The notes beneath the pieces were generated by a model that did no database searches, was not told the origin of the DNA, and worked only from the letters and a program-made list of their open reading frames with translations. A program made the translations under genes and the position numbers. From Diogma glabrata (taxonomy: Eukaryota; Arthropoda; Insecta; Diptera; Cylindrotomidae): a DNA stretch of 64,000 nucleotides. Positions 35,602 to 47,008 of the stretch are shown one piece after another; the first letter of the stretch is position 1, and each line of letters opens with the position of its first letter. The stretch lies in the NCBI GenBank assembly GCA_963693315.1, contig OY856187.1:70474033-70538032 (forward strand), in the 5' to 3' direction.

Positions 35602-35711
35602 TGTATTACTAGTGTGAATACGTTTACCAAACAAGAGTGTAGGTTGCAGCACGAGCGTAACGAGTGCTGCAACTACTCGCGTTTGGAAAACGCATGCGCA
35701 CTAGTAATACA
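35602..35711. repeat. 110-bp compact hairpin (MITE-like)
   Basis: The outer arms TGTATTACTAGTG and CACTAGTAATACA pair perfectly. Inside, ACGTTT, CCAAAC and GGTTGCAGCACGAG pair in order with their partners around CGTAA, ending with CTCGTGCTGCAAC-type pairing (GTTGCAGCAC/GTGCTGCAAC). It is markedly GC-richer than its surroundings. Confidence 0.7.
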
Positions 35712-37098
35712 CACTAGATTTTGTAAGTGTAACAAATGCACAAAATTTATAAATATTTAGTTAGTTGTTAATTTTATAATTTATTTAACAAAGTTATAAA
35801 CAAATTTAAGATATTTAAATAATTAAAGTGTACCATCTTCGTTGTAATAGTTGGATTTATTTTTTTTATTGAAAGCCTAAAATAATGGGTTTTCTTGCAA
35901 GTCGCATTTTCTTGCAAGTTGCAAGATGATTTTGTGTTTAAGTTGTTTTTACTATAAGGAAAGTTATTTAAATTACTGTTTTGATATTCAAGTACTATAA
36001 AAATAATCTATTTAGAATAGATTTAACTACAACTCTCATATGCTGGCGGCGTGCTTGCCAGGCATAACAAATATTTTGTTGTCATATTTGCGGAAACGTA
36101 GATTTTTCGTTTATGTTATTTTAGTACAAAATCGAATATTTTTTGTGAATGTGTTACAAAAAATATATAATGGTCGTTTTCTAAACAAATAAATTTTCTT
36201 AAAACATAAATATTTCGAAAATAATTTCAAAACTGTGAAAAATTTTTCATATATAGCATTTTGTTTAGGTAAACCTTATCCTCACTATGGTAGAAATTGC
36301 TATATTTCAGCTGATCCAGTCCTGAGACGGTACTAAAATGTTGCATAATCTGACATGAATTGTTTGATTCATTACATTCCTGATCAGGTCCGGATTCAGT
36401 CCCTATCAGTGGCGTGGAAAACAAAATCTAATTCTAATCTTAGCATAAATCTAACATAAATCTAGTCAGGCAAATTTTCTTTTCTCGCAAGTGATTTGAA
36501 TTTTAAAACCATCTTTGGACCGTCATGTTCCATGTAGGAGAACCGTTGCAGAACCAACCAGCTACAATTATTCATTACAATCATTCTCAACAGCGGTATA
36601 ATAATTATAGCAGTCGAATTTGTTAAGGATATTCCGTGAAGCCCATCCTGCTTATGAATAAATCGATGCGTAAAGAAAGTAATTTTTATTCTAAAATATT
36701 TTATACTGCCAAATTAGACAATCTAATGTCATTATCATTTAAATTCAAATACAAACTGCTGCCACTCACCACGTTTCCATAAAAGATATATCAATATCTA
36801 CTAAGAACCATAAGAAAAACGAGTTCTAGACCGAGTTGTGAAAACCTGACTGTTTTTGATTTTCCTGAAACTTGGCATATGAGTTGTATGGACAAAATAA
36901 AAAATACGCCTTATTTTAGAATTTTTTTTAAAGTGCATAATTTAAAAAAATTTCGCAAATTCGAGGAAAATTTGAACTAACAGTTATTTGTTTGATAATT
37001 GATTAGTTAGAAAAATCTTTAGTAAAAATTAAATTAATTAAACGTTTTTATAATTAATCTTAAAAATAAAATATTAAAAAAACTTTTCCAAAGATGCC
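35712..37098. other. No gene seen
   Basis: AT-rich; a 65-codon minus-strand frame (36227-36424) has no recognisable motif. Confidence 0.5.
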
Positions 37099-37984
37099 AC
37101 TAGGGTAAACTGAACAGACGTCCCACGCTGCGTGGAAATGTCCCACATTTCATTGCGTTGTCCCAAGGAGAAATCTGTACCAGGAAACAAATATTTCCAC
37201 CACATTTGCCCGTATTATTGAAATAATCAAAAAACATTATATATATCTACGTAAAGTTTTCGCAATATCTCAGTCAAAGCTGTGGCCTCATAGTTTTTTC
37301 TTGCAGTTTGTATAATGTTTTTTTAACGTTAATTTAACTATTAAGAGAACAAACCAGTGCAATATTTATTTTACTGAAATAGTGTTTTAACTATAATTTT
37401 CATAGAAATACTTAGTTCAGTCTTTATCGCTTCAATAATTTACATTTTATTTTGCAAATATCTTACGATCTCTAAGAGATCTCTCCGTGAAAAAGTTTCT
37501 TTATTTATAGAAATATCTTCCCTGAGTATGTACGAGAGATCGAAAGTATATTAGGAAAAATAAAATACAAAATATTTTACTTAAAAAGACTCATTTCTTT
37601 AACATTTTTATAACATAAAAACAATTAACAATTTTATTTTATTCGAGCCTCATTTCAACCCTTTAAAATAATATTCATAAATTAAAATGTTTATAATTTG
37701 AATATCATTCTTACACGTAAGAGTAAAATTTTTGGTTTTTTCGATTTCACCCCTTTGGAGAAAAATAGTACCTTTTCGTCATCCATCGGCATCCGTCCAT
37801 CATTTTTCTAACAATACATGCATAATTGAACAAATCATTCATAAGAATTATATATTTTTTACGTTTGAAAGCATTAAATTTGAAGCAAAAATAAAAGGTT
37901 TGAATATTTGAAAGAAAAGAAATATTTATTTCAATTTAGGAGCAAGAATGATATTTTATTATTTTCACTCCTGCACGGTAAATA

Positions 37985-38560
37985 ATTATTTTCAATTTTT
38001 CAAAATTTCGAAATTTTGATTATCAATCATTAATCAAGTACTAAATTTTCATAAAAAATCTTGATTCAATACATTTTTTCAATGAAATCAAAAAACGTTT
38101 CCCCATGATTTAAAATACCAAGAGCATAATATAATTTTGAAACAAAATGCTTTAATTTAAGAAAACAGGAATTCAATTCAAATCAAATTTGAATCCTATC
38201 ACAATGTTTTATGAAATTTTATTTCAAAAGCAAAAACATTTTACTTCAAAATCTTGTTTTACGTTTTGATTCAAGAATTTTTGTTTAGAATTAAAATTAA
38301 TATTATCTTATATAAAACCATTGCCAAAAAACCTTAAATCCATAGTAAGTACTCTAATTCAAAACTATATATTCTTAACTAAAATTTGAAGAAATTATTT
38401 AACAAGACAAAAAAAATTGAATCCAAATATTTTATTTTGATTGAAATTTATGCATATTAATTTAATAAATCATTGATTTAGTTCTTTTGATTCAAAATAC
38501 TAAGTTTTGAAATTAGAAATCTTTTGCAAAATTTTGACAGTTCAAAGCTTTCTGCAAGCA
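37985..38560. repeat. Left subterminal repeats of CACTA-like element
   Basis: Dense short motifs such as TTGATTCAA, ATTTTGAAAT and TTCAAATCAAATTTGAA recur in both orientations between the TIR and gene 1. CACTA elements usually carry subterminal repeats bound by an element-encoded protein. No coding. Confidence 0.55.
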
Positions 38561-38732
38561 AATTGCCAAGGTGTGTTCTTTTAGTGATTCAGTTTTAATA
38601 TTTGAACTTATTAAACTGTTGTTATTAAAACATCTTTATTTTACATAGTTAAAAGCAAGTAAGTATCAAATCAATTTGTAGAAACTCTAACAAATTCAAC
38701 ATTTCATGGTAAATTTTTTTTTAAAAAAGAAC

Positions 38733-39413
38733 ATGTTTCAGTGTTTCAAATGTGATATGCAATATGACTCTGTTGAAACATTAATGAAACATTTGCGATA
38801 TATACATGGAATGAGACCTGGAACTTCTGAGTCGTTAAAATGTGCACAGAACGGATGTGGTCAAAGTTTTACACATTTAAACAGGTTAAAAAGGCATATT
38901 CAAAATATACATACTGCTGTTGAAAAAAACTACTTTCATAATGATGATGTCACAAATATGCATGCCAGTAAATTTACTACTTTCAATTCTGACCAAAATG
39001 ACAATAAATCGCCTATAAATCGATCAAACGAAAGGGTCTATAATGATACGGATTTAATTGCTGAGTTGCAAAATGCTAAGTCTGATATACACAAAAATTG
39101 TGTAATGTTTGCATGTTTTTTGTATAGTGAAAGCACTGTGACTGAAACATTAGCAATGCGTATTATGAGCGAAGTATCTGAAAAGATTACAAAAAGTATA
39201 GCCAAAAACATTGAAAATCTTGTTTTAGCACTCATTCCTGAAAATAAACACAATTGCATTACCGAAATGATAGAGTATATTTCGGAACCGTTTAAAAATT
39301 TTAAATCAGACTACCGTTTGCAACAACTTTTAAAGGAAACCAATATTTGTAAATCGCCTGAAAAAGTGGATATTGACAGAAAAGTTCACCAGGTTCTCAG
39401 AGGGGCAAATTAG
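38733..39413 (+). pseudogene. Gene 1, N-terminal part: C2H2 zinc fingers
   Basis: The frame is open from ATG 38706, but the second ATG (38733) begins right at the first finger, as in relatives I recall, so I prefer it. Finger 1 is C-x2-C-x12-H-x4-H (residues about 3-24 from that start: FQCFKC ... LMKHLRYIH). Finger 2 is C-x4-C-x12-H-x4-H (LKCAQNGCG ... LKRHIQNIH). A charged helical region follows. The frame stops at TAG 39411 next to a GGGG run, while the transposase core continues at once in another frame. The break therefore looks like a one-base loss in the G-run, not a true gene end. The fingers probably recognise element DNA. Confidence 0.75.
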
Positions 39414-39415
39414 TT

Positions 39416-41194
39416 TTGAAAACAATTAAAAGTGAGGTTATATTAATGCCAATAAAATACCACATTAAAAAATTGTTTGAAACATCAAACCTTCTATTAT
39501 CAACTATCGAAAATGGAAGAAAGCTACTGAATAAATCAAGCATAAGCCATTTTGTTCAGTGTGAACTATGGCGACAGAAAATTGCTAGCATCCAATCCAA
39601 TTATATTATACCATATTTTCTTTATTACGATGACTTCGAGACGAATAATCCTCTGGGTAGTCATACCGGAAAACAAAGTATAGCAGCGTTTTATTATGTT
39701 TTTCCAACTCTTACTAAAAATAATTCAAAATTACACAACATTTTCGAAGCAATGTTTGTTAAATCCAAGTTTTGTAAATTATTTGGCTACCCGAGAGTAT
39801 TGGCTCCGCTTATTGATATATTAAAGGATTTAGAAATAAATGGCATAGAAATTGAAACAGGAGGAGATAGTATCAAAGTCCATTTCGTATTAGGCTTAGT
39901 CATTGGAGATAACTTGGCGTTGAATGCTGTATTAGGATTTTCAAAGTCATTTGCACATAATTATTTTTGTCGATTTTGTACTATGCACAAACAAGATACG
40001 CAAACTTTCACTGAAGAAAATAAATTGCTATTACGAAAGAAAATAGACTATGAAAATTATATTAATAATTTTGATATTAATACCTATAAAAACACTGGTA
40101 TTCGGGAGGAGTCCGCCTTTAATGTAATACCATCATTTCATGCAACAGAAAACTTTTCTGTGGACTGCATGCACGACATTGCTGAAGGAATAATAAAATA
40201 CGGAATGGTTAACAGTTTAATTTATTTTATAAAAGAGAAAAAAATTTTTACACTGGATATGTTGAACAATCGAATGAAATACTTTGAATATGGCGACATT
40301 GAAAGAAATATTCCATCAAACATTTTGGAAGATCATCTGAAATCAAGATCATTGCGTCTGTCTGCAAGAGAGGCTATTTGCTTTTTAGAAAAATTTTTAT
40401 TATATGTTGGTGATCTAATTCCACCATCGGATATTGTTCTAAAATATATTCACACATTACAAAACTTGGTTCAGATGATTTTCAAACCAGAATTTTCCAC
40501 ACTGGACATCTATTGCCTAAAGGATCTTGTTTCGAGTCATAACAAAACATACGTTAATTTGTTTAAAGACAATTTGAAAAGTAAACATCATTTTTTACTT
40601 CATTATGCCATGATAATTTTAAAATCTGGACCAATAAAGTCCCTATGGTGTATGCGATTCGAATCCAAAAACCGACAGATGAAACAGTACACTAATTCAA
40701 CATCTGCAAGAAAAAACTTATGCCTATCTTTGGCAAAAAAATGTAACGCTAAATTTACGATGATGGTTTTAAACAATTTTAATAATGAAAAAGATATAGT
40801 AATTGTAAACACCATACTCGAAGAGTTAGAAAAACAAATGTATTATCCTTATGTTAAACATGACTTACCACAATCTGTTGGTAAACATATTATAATAGCG
40901 ACACACGTAATATATTTGGGTACATCTTACAAATCAAATTTCTTTGTATTGTTAAACAAGAACCAAATTTATTGTGATAAAATAATACATATTATTATAA
41001 TGGATGGAACTGTATATTTTATAACACAAAAAGTTAAAAGCTCCAAATTTATTTCACATTATAATTGTTATGGTATAGAAGAATATCTAGATGTGTACTC
41101 AGTTACAAAAGGTACCACCGAAGAATTCTTAAAACCTTTTATTTTGATGAAACTTCCAACAGGGGATTTTGTACGCAACATACATCTTCAATAA
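39416..41194 (+). pseudogene. Gene 1, core: TNP2-like DDE transposase
   Basis: A 592-codon frame beginning within three bases of the upstream stop and continuing the same protein. The signature YYDDFETNNPLGSH lies at about residues 74-87. Candidate catalytic acids are Asp165 (GDNLALN), Asp250 or Asp254 (SVDCMHDIAEG) and Glu416 (WCMRFESKN). A CRFC pair follows the first Asp and an HHFLLH pair precedes the Glu, matching the C2C and H4H zinc motifs reported for CMC/EnSpm transposases. After about residue 450 is a less conserved tail. The protein would cut and join element ends. The core itself has no internal stop. Assignment to the TNP2/EnSpm-like group is by recall of the motif pattern. Confidence 0.8.
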
Positions 41195-41717
41195 AATTGC
41201 TTGCCTACCATATAAAGGAAAATTGTAATTAAATGAATGTCATTTTTTAAATTTAAATTTAAAAAGAAAAATCTTGATCCAACATTATACAATTTTAAAT
41301 AAAATTTAAGAAAAACAGTTACTTTTGTTTAGTAACTAACGAAAAAAGTATTTTAAATTCGTAAGTTTATGATCAGTGTTAAAATTATTATTTCAAAACA
41401 ATTATATTTATTAATTTAAAACTCAAAAAATATAATTCAATCATTTTATATTTTGAATGAGTTATAATAAATTTTGACGGTCAACTAAAATGTCAGAACA
41501 TTGATATCATTAACAACAAAACGTTGATTCAAAACATAATTGTATTGTTTCACATTCAAAACATAATTGTAGTTAAAGTTTAATCTTATAATGCTTGAAT
41601 CACACCATAAAAGAATAAAAAAACAACGGGATTGTTTGAAAGGATTTAACATGTGCCTTACAGTTTAGTTTAAATTGTTATTCATTACAAAGCAGTTTGA
41701 CTTGTTAGAACAATAAA
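41195..41717. other. Intergenic region of CACTA-like element
   Basis: AT-rich spacer between genes 1 and 2 with the same TTGATTCAAAACATAAT and TTTTGAATGA type motifs as the subterminal regions (about 41440-41600). It probably holds the promoter of gene 2, but I see no clear TATA box. Confidence 0.4.
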
Positions 41718-44062
41718 ATGTCGCTAAATACTAATTCTAGTGTTAATGATAATAGTGATGCATATAGAATTGAAAATCAATTTTTAAACGGCACAAGTGC
41801 TTCTGATCAGAGTACTGAAAATATAATTATACAAGAATATGATGCAGCATTTCAAGAATTATTGGACTCATGGGGCATGGGGTTGCTTTATAATAAATTA
41901 AAAGGTAAGTGTAAAAATGGTATGACATAAGAAGAAAATAATATATACGTAATACGAATATATTTATAGGAGCTGGATTAGACGAAAAAAGTTTTAAAGG
42001 TCTGATAGAGGATGATCTTGGCCGGATATTTCCATACGTATATGAAATTGGAATTAAAACGAAATTTCGAATGGCGTGCTAAAAATGTAAGTGGCATTAA
42101 CTTAATACAAATTGTTTGTAAGAATCTTATATAGAAGTAGGTAATACCATATATTTTGTATCCTTTACTTAAGTCAAATTGGATAAACTCATAAAATTTT
42201 AACAAATATTCATTAATATAACTTTGAGTTTAGTCTCCAAAGACGAATGTATTTATGGATCATACTTTTACTAGTAATCTAAGTGATCTACAAATTATGT
42301 TTGTATTTCTAGAACTACAAAGCACAGGCCTTAACGCTTAGTGGTTCGATTGGCAACGATTCAATGTTAGAATGGATTAAAACAACATCTGACAAATCTC
42401 CTGCAACACCATCATCAATGTGTTCTAATGAAACAGTGAAAGAAAATGTTTGTTTCAGCAATAAACCGGTTAGAAAAAACTATAAACTTTCAATTAAATT
42501 TTTTATATTTTATGCAGGTGATTCTGAGAATAATAAACTGTGTTGAAATAGAAGGAATATTTAAGTCGATGAAAGAGTGCCCTTTCCCTAAAACAAGAGA
42601 TCTCCTTTGTAACGCAATAATTTCAAAATTGATAGAGGGACATGTAAATTTGAAGCGCCATGATTTTCAATTTATTGCGAGCGAAATTATTAAAAAACTC
42701 CCTGGAGAAGAAGAAGGATTTTATTTTAAGATGATAAATAATCGTCCTCAAGGCAAACTGTTTTACAAATACAGGAATGAAACATGCCAACTCAGAAAAC
42801 TAAAAATTATTGAGCCGATAAATAGAAAACGAAAGCTAGACTCAATTAATGAAAAAAACATTGACTTTGAAGTAAATCATGCTGGTAAACTGCATATATA
42901 ACATAAAACATTAAAAATTTTAAGGCAATACTAATATCATTTTATTTCTAGATAACCAGACATATGGAAAATATATTGAAGACAAAAAATGGTTAGCTGT
43001 ACATCAATCTCCTTTCGAAGAGATAAAATTAAAATGGGAGTCAACATCTCAGATGCGAGTAACTAGTTTCAAATCGAGCTCTGAAAAAAATATAGGTAAA
43101 ATTGTTATAGAGTGGCCGTTATTGAAAACAGATTTTGGAAGTACATTAGTAAGTATATATCATTGACTATATATGCTATAATATTATATTATATATAAAA
43201 GTAAAGTAAACTTATTAAAGTGATTTGTACTTTTCTTAAAAATAGTTTAAAATTTAAATAGATTTACTTTCTTAATGCAGTTTAATGTTTTATCATATCA
43301 ATTTTTAAATAATATACTTAATATGTATTAAATATAGTTGAAATGATTTTTTTAGATTGAAATTGATTTCAAAACACTATTTCCTGAAAAATCAAATTGT
43401 TTTACCGAGTCTTGGACGGATAGTTTCATCCATCGTTGTTTTACAAAACTGAATATTTTAATTAAGGATAAGAGGTGGAAATCTGAATGTACAAAATATA
43501 TGTGCACAACCATAACATCCAAAAATAGAGGTCAATATTTAATTGAACACAAAACCATAAAAAAATTTTAAAATTTTATTTTATTTCTCCCTTTTCAATA
43601 GATTCTTTGATTCGGGCTGTATTTAACATGATAAACGCAGCTCTTATTCCAACTGCCCGAATCAAAAACAATAATACTAATAAATTTTGGAAGCCTAGCA
43701 TATCTGATGCTCAAGAAACATTCATGCAGACGGCCAAAGACTCTTTGGAAATAAACACTATTGTGGAAAATAGAAAAAAAAGATATTTAGAACATGGAAT
43801 GTCCATGCAACCTTCCATGTTTATGTCAAATGAAGATAATAGTACAAAATATTACTTACTGATTGATGACATATTTTTCTGTTTTAATAATATTTTACTT
43901 TGTATCGATTGCTGTTTCAAATCAATGTATGTGTTTAATTTTCAATTTCCTTTAGAGTGCAAAAAAGTATTCGAATTTATAGATATATATTTTTACGAAA
44001 TATGTTCGGATAATGCAATTTCCGCCGACATTGTAAATTTGAAGAAAATGTTAAAAGAATAA
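41718..44062 (+). pseudogene. Gene 2 of CACTA-like element, seven exons, SAM-like domain
   Basis: Exons by GT-AG sites and frame continuity: 41718-41904, 41970-42086, 42313-42468, 42518-42884, 42952-43148, 43356-43530, 43602-44062 (stop). That is about 550 residues. The introns are 49-226 bases. Phases agree at every junction except exon 2/3, where a TAA at 42080-42082 and one surplus base show a lesion. Exons 1-2 encode a SAM-like helical domain (FQELLDSWGMGLLYNKLKG, then AGLDEKSFKGLIEDDLGRIF). Exon 4 has a conserved-looking GIFKSMKECPFPKTRDLLCN and GKLFYKY. Exons 5-6 contain WLAVHQSPFEEIKLKWEST and IEWPLLKTDFGST. This resembles uncharacterised insect and cnidarian proteins found with such transposases. 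A DNA-binding accessory (TnpA-like) role is only an inference. Confidence 0.7.
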
Positions 44063-44449
44063 AATTGAATCTTTCAAATTAAAAATGTTATTGTTTATTG
44101 TCAATTTTTTTATATTTTATTTGGTACATCACTTGCAGAATATTTTATGTTAAAATTTTTAAATTTTAGCTTTAGTGTGTTTTGAATTAAAATGTTCTTT
44201 AAACTATAAGTAAAATATCTCTGTAGTATTTTGCTGATAATTAATGTAAGAACTCGGTAGTGATTAAGAGTACATTTTTAATAGATGTTTTACAACTTTT
44301 ATTTTAGTAAAAAATTTTTTTAATTGTTGAAATTTTCAATCATAACAACAATTAATAAAGATTTGTAAAAGTTTTTAATATTTGTAAAATCAGTACATAC
44401 TTTACCTAGTTAAATTTAACGATACTAAGTACAAATCATATCACCTATA
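44063..44449. other. 3' region of gene 2
   Basis: AT-rich, no gene; TATTGTTTATTG and AATAAAGA sequences may provide a poly(A) signal (near 44353). Confidence 0.4.
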
Positions 44450-44895
44450 TTTTAACGGAAGTTTTAATTTAAAATATACTTATTTTTAAAATTAAAAGAT
44501 TTTAATTCAATATATACCCCCAATAAAATCAAAACATCTTATATTTTGAAATTAAATTTAATTATTTTGATTTAAAACGAACTAATTTTAAATCAAAATT
44601 GATAGGTTTATAATCAAAATAGGTATAATTTTCTTTCAAAATATTGAAATTTTAAATCAAACTATGCGGGTTTTGAATTAAGTTTTTTTTTGTTTCAAAC
44701 AAAATTAGACGAATTTCAATTTAAAACTTATATGATTTAAATCAAAATAGAGGTTTTTGTTTCGATTTTGAATTAAAACAAAAATATTTAAAATCAAGAT
44801 ATAGAATTTTAAGACAAAATAAAGATTTACACACTGATTTAAAATCACATAATCTTGAATTGGTAGCTAAGAAAACACGGGCGAGTATTTGTACA
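44450..44895. repeat. Right subterminal repeats of CACTA-like element
   Basis: At least ten short units such as ATTTTAAATCAAA, GATTTAAAATC and TTTTGAATTAAAA occur in both orientations next to the right TIR, mirroring the left subterminal region. Confidence 0.6.
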
Positions 44896-45315
44896 TTAAA
44901 AGTTATTGATTCAACGCAAATAATTTTAATAGAAGAAAATATTTTTTTCCGTGTGCAGTATTTGGGAGTGTTATATTTTTTTACGCGCTCTGAAAGAACA
45001 GAGTAAAGGAGTGATATAAGGAGCGTTCCAGACTCTGTTTCAAACACACTTTAACTAGGTAGCTAAGTAAAGTATAAGTTAAATTATAATTTTCTAATTG
45101 TTATAATTTGTTTCTCAATAAAAAAACAAACAAAGTAAGCAGCATAAAAACTTGATAAATAGTAAGATTTGTAAAAGACAGAACAAGAGGTTTACTACCA
45201 GAATACAGAAAGGATATTAATTATTTAGTAAAATTAAAATAAATTGCTTCAGTTGTTTTGCAGTCTTTACTAGTGTAACAGAAGTTTTGTGCTACTATAA
45301 AATTAGAAATTAGAA

Positions 45316-46310
45316 ATGGGAAAAACTGAAAAAAATATTACTCTAGAAGAAGCCGTTTTTTCCTTCCGATTTACCACAACCAAAGCTTTCAAACGATGGA
45401 TTGCACAATGTATACTAATTCAATCGTTATTCGAAGACAAATATATATGTGCCACAACAAAATTAGAAACCATAATTAAAAAATGTTCAATGGATCATGT
45501 TCTGGACCAACTAAAACTAGATTTGTCTATTGCAAATTTAGCCACGGTTTATGCTGATGCATCGAATCATAAGGAAATAGAAATATTTTTGATTCTATTT
45601 CGATATTTTAGAGAGCATGACAGAGTAAAAGTTAGATTGTTGGAATTTTCTTCTTTACCTGAGCATTCGAACAAACATCAGAATACATTCTTGAAAAAAT
45701 TGAAAAAATTTAATATTGACAATAAGTTGTAGCTTGCGCTGATAACACTTGATATTCGTGTTTTAGTGGTGTGTCACGTCAAGGTGTGAAAAATGTTTTA
45801 AGCAAGCTAAACTCGAATTTGAACCCGAATGTATTGGGTATTGGATTTGCAGTCCATATTTAAAATTATGCAATGTTGTTGTTGTAGCGACGAAAAGTGG
45901 TGCTATTCTTCCGGCTCCAAGTCCAGATTCAGGAACTGCCCTTGGGCGGTAGCACAGATCTTCCTTCGTCAGGTTGGTTAGATTCTCTGGACTATTGAAA
46001 AGGTTAAATAATGCAATAAAAACTGCTGCTGATTTAATACTAATTGATGCAAATGGCAGGGTTAAAAAAATGTATGGTTATTTTACTATACGGGGGAGAC
46101 GTTGAAGGACTTCTGCGACAAAAGTAATGTCGAATATAACAATCAAGCAAATGTCACATACAATGAAACTTGCTGGCTGGCATTAATGCCAGCACTAGAA
46201 AGAATTTTGAATGTACAAACACCTTAATGGATATTTTCTAACGGTTGAGAAATGTCAAATTAAAATAAAATAAAAGAATTTTTTGAAGAATTAAATAGTA
46301 AACAAAAAGT
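45316..46310 (+). pseudogene. hAT-type transposase, decayed
   Basis: An open 138-codon start (MGKTEKNITLEEAVFSF...) runs to 45732. It contains VYADASNHKEIEIFLILFRY and KVRLLEFSSLPEH, the segment around the first catalytic Asp of a SCAND3/DUF4371-like hAT group. After the stop at 45730, homology goes on in other frames: ACADNT (45735), GVSRQGVKNVLSKLN, LGIGFAVHI (to about 45860), then NAIKTAADL (46010), KKMYGYFTI, DFCDKSNVEYNNQANVTYNE and WLALMPALERIL (to about 46220), and FFEELNSK near 46285. Stops, frameshifts and a 136-bp insertion separate them. The C-terminal dimerisation part is lost. It belongs to the surrounding TIR element. Confidence 0.8.
45875..46010. mobile_element. 136-bp insertion in hAT pseudogene (SINE-like)
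   Basis: Flanked by the direct repeat ATGCAAT (45868-45874 and 46011-46017). Removing one repeat and the insert restores continuity of the transposase text, which confirms an insertion. On the minus strand it ends in CTACAACAACAAC, a simple-repeat tail as in some SINEs, but I see no convincing pol III boxes. Family unknown. Confidence 0.65.
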
Positions 46311-46471
46311 AAAGGAAAGCATTAAATAGTAAATTTATGCACAATCTAACTAGCTCGTTTTGACCGTCCCACGTTCTCGCAATAGAATTTCTATTTAGTT
46401 AATATTTCGAAGAATTTTTCCATTTTGTCCCACATTTTAGTGATTTGGCTCTGGTCAGTTTACACTAGGGT

Positions 46472-47008
46472 CAAAGTTCTATTCTTATTTTAAAATATAT
46501 CAAAATTACAAAGTAGGATTTTTTGTTTTTAAAGGCCTTGATATTTGTTTATTAGATAGATATTTATTTTAAAAGGCTTTTAGTCCAACTAAAATTCTAA
46601 GTTGGTTTTATTTTTCAAACAATTTCTGTAAAAAAAAAGGTTATTAATTGGCAATTTTAGGCCAATAGTGGTGTTAGGTTAGGTTGTATGGGTTGTCATT
46701 CTTTCGAATGTCTCACATACCCCAGTTATGTAGTGAAACCCGTTTAATATACATACTATATATTTAAATTTGAGTACGTCATAAAATTTGTAGTTACGAA
46801 TATCGTTAGTTAATTTTTTGTTAAATAATAAGAGACAAAGAAATCGAATTCAATATATAACACTACGTCCAAAGCATTGTATTAAATTAGAAATTGGAAA
46901 TCAACAAAATGTTTGTGTTTGTGCCATACAACAAAACATGAAATTAATAAAAAAAAATAAATGATTATTTAAATTATGAATCTGAATAACTATTAAAATA
47001 AATAATTT
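46472..47008. other. AT-rich stretch, no gene seen
   Basis: Spacer between the hAT element and the jockey-like element. No coding frame. Confidence 0.5.

Larger units (their letters stand above)
37974..44953 (+). mobile_element. CACTA/EnSpm-like DNA transposon, two genes
   Basis: The TIRs are CACGGTAAATAATTATTTTC at 37974 and, read inward from 44953, CACGGAAAAAAATATTTTC. The flanking dinucleotide is TG on both sides (37972-37973 and 44954-44955). Inside are left and right subterminal repeats and two same-strand genes, a TNP2-like DDE transposase (38733-41194) and a seven-exon gene (41718-44062). The size (about 7 kb), CAC ends, short duplication and two-gene plan fit the CACTA/EnSpm (CMC) superfamily. 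An outer CACTCC/GGAGTG pair at 37966 and 44970 gives an alternative, less likely, boundary. Confidence 0.8.
37099..46471 (+). mobile_element. hAT-type element hosting a CACTA-like insertion
   Basis: The ends pair as inverted repeats: GTAAACTGAACAGA at 37105-37118 and its counterpart TCTGGTCAGTTTAC ending at 46463 (13 of 14 bases). An 8-base direct repeat ACTAGGGT sits at 37099-37106 and 46464-46471. Because CTAG is self-complementary, TIR and target duplication overlap there and the exact limit is ambiguous by a few bases. GTCCCAC motifs recur near both ends (about 37120, 37141, 46366, 46426). Without the internal 7-kb element the hAT would be about 2.4 kb. It encodes a decayed hAT transposase near its right end. 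Confidence 0.65.

Noticed and set aside
39391..39420. Possible mini-intron joining the two parts of the CACTA transposase
   Set aside because: Any GT-AG pair here would span about 20 bases, far below a workable intron; a one-base change in the G-run explains the break better.
43607..44062. Stand-alone 151-codon gene
   Set aside because: It is the last exon of the seven-exon gene 2; an acceptor at 43601 and phase agreement join it to the upstream exon.
37966..44970. CACTCC/GGAGTG as the outer ends of the CACTA-like element
   Set aside because: Alignment needs a 7-base gap, while the inner CACGG ends align well and have matching TG flanks. Kept only as an alternative.
46675..46690. TTAGGTTAGG resembling insect telomere repeat
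   Set aside because: Only two units, with no array.
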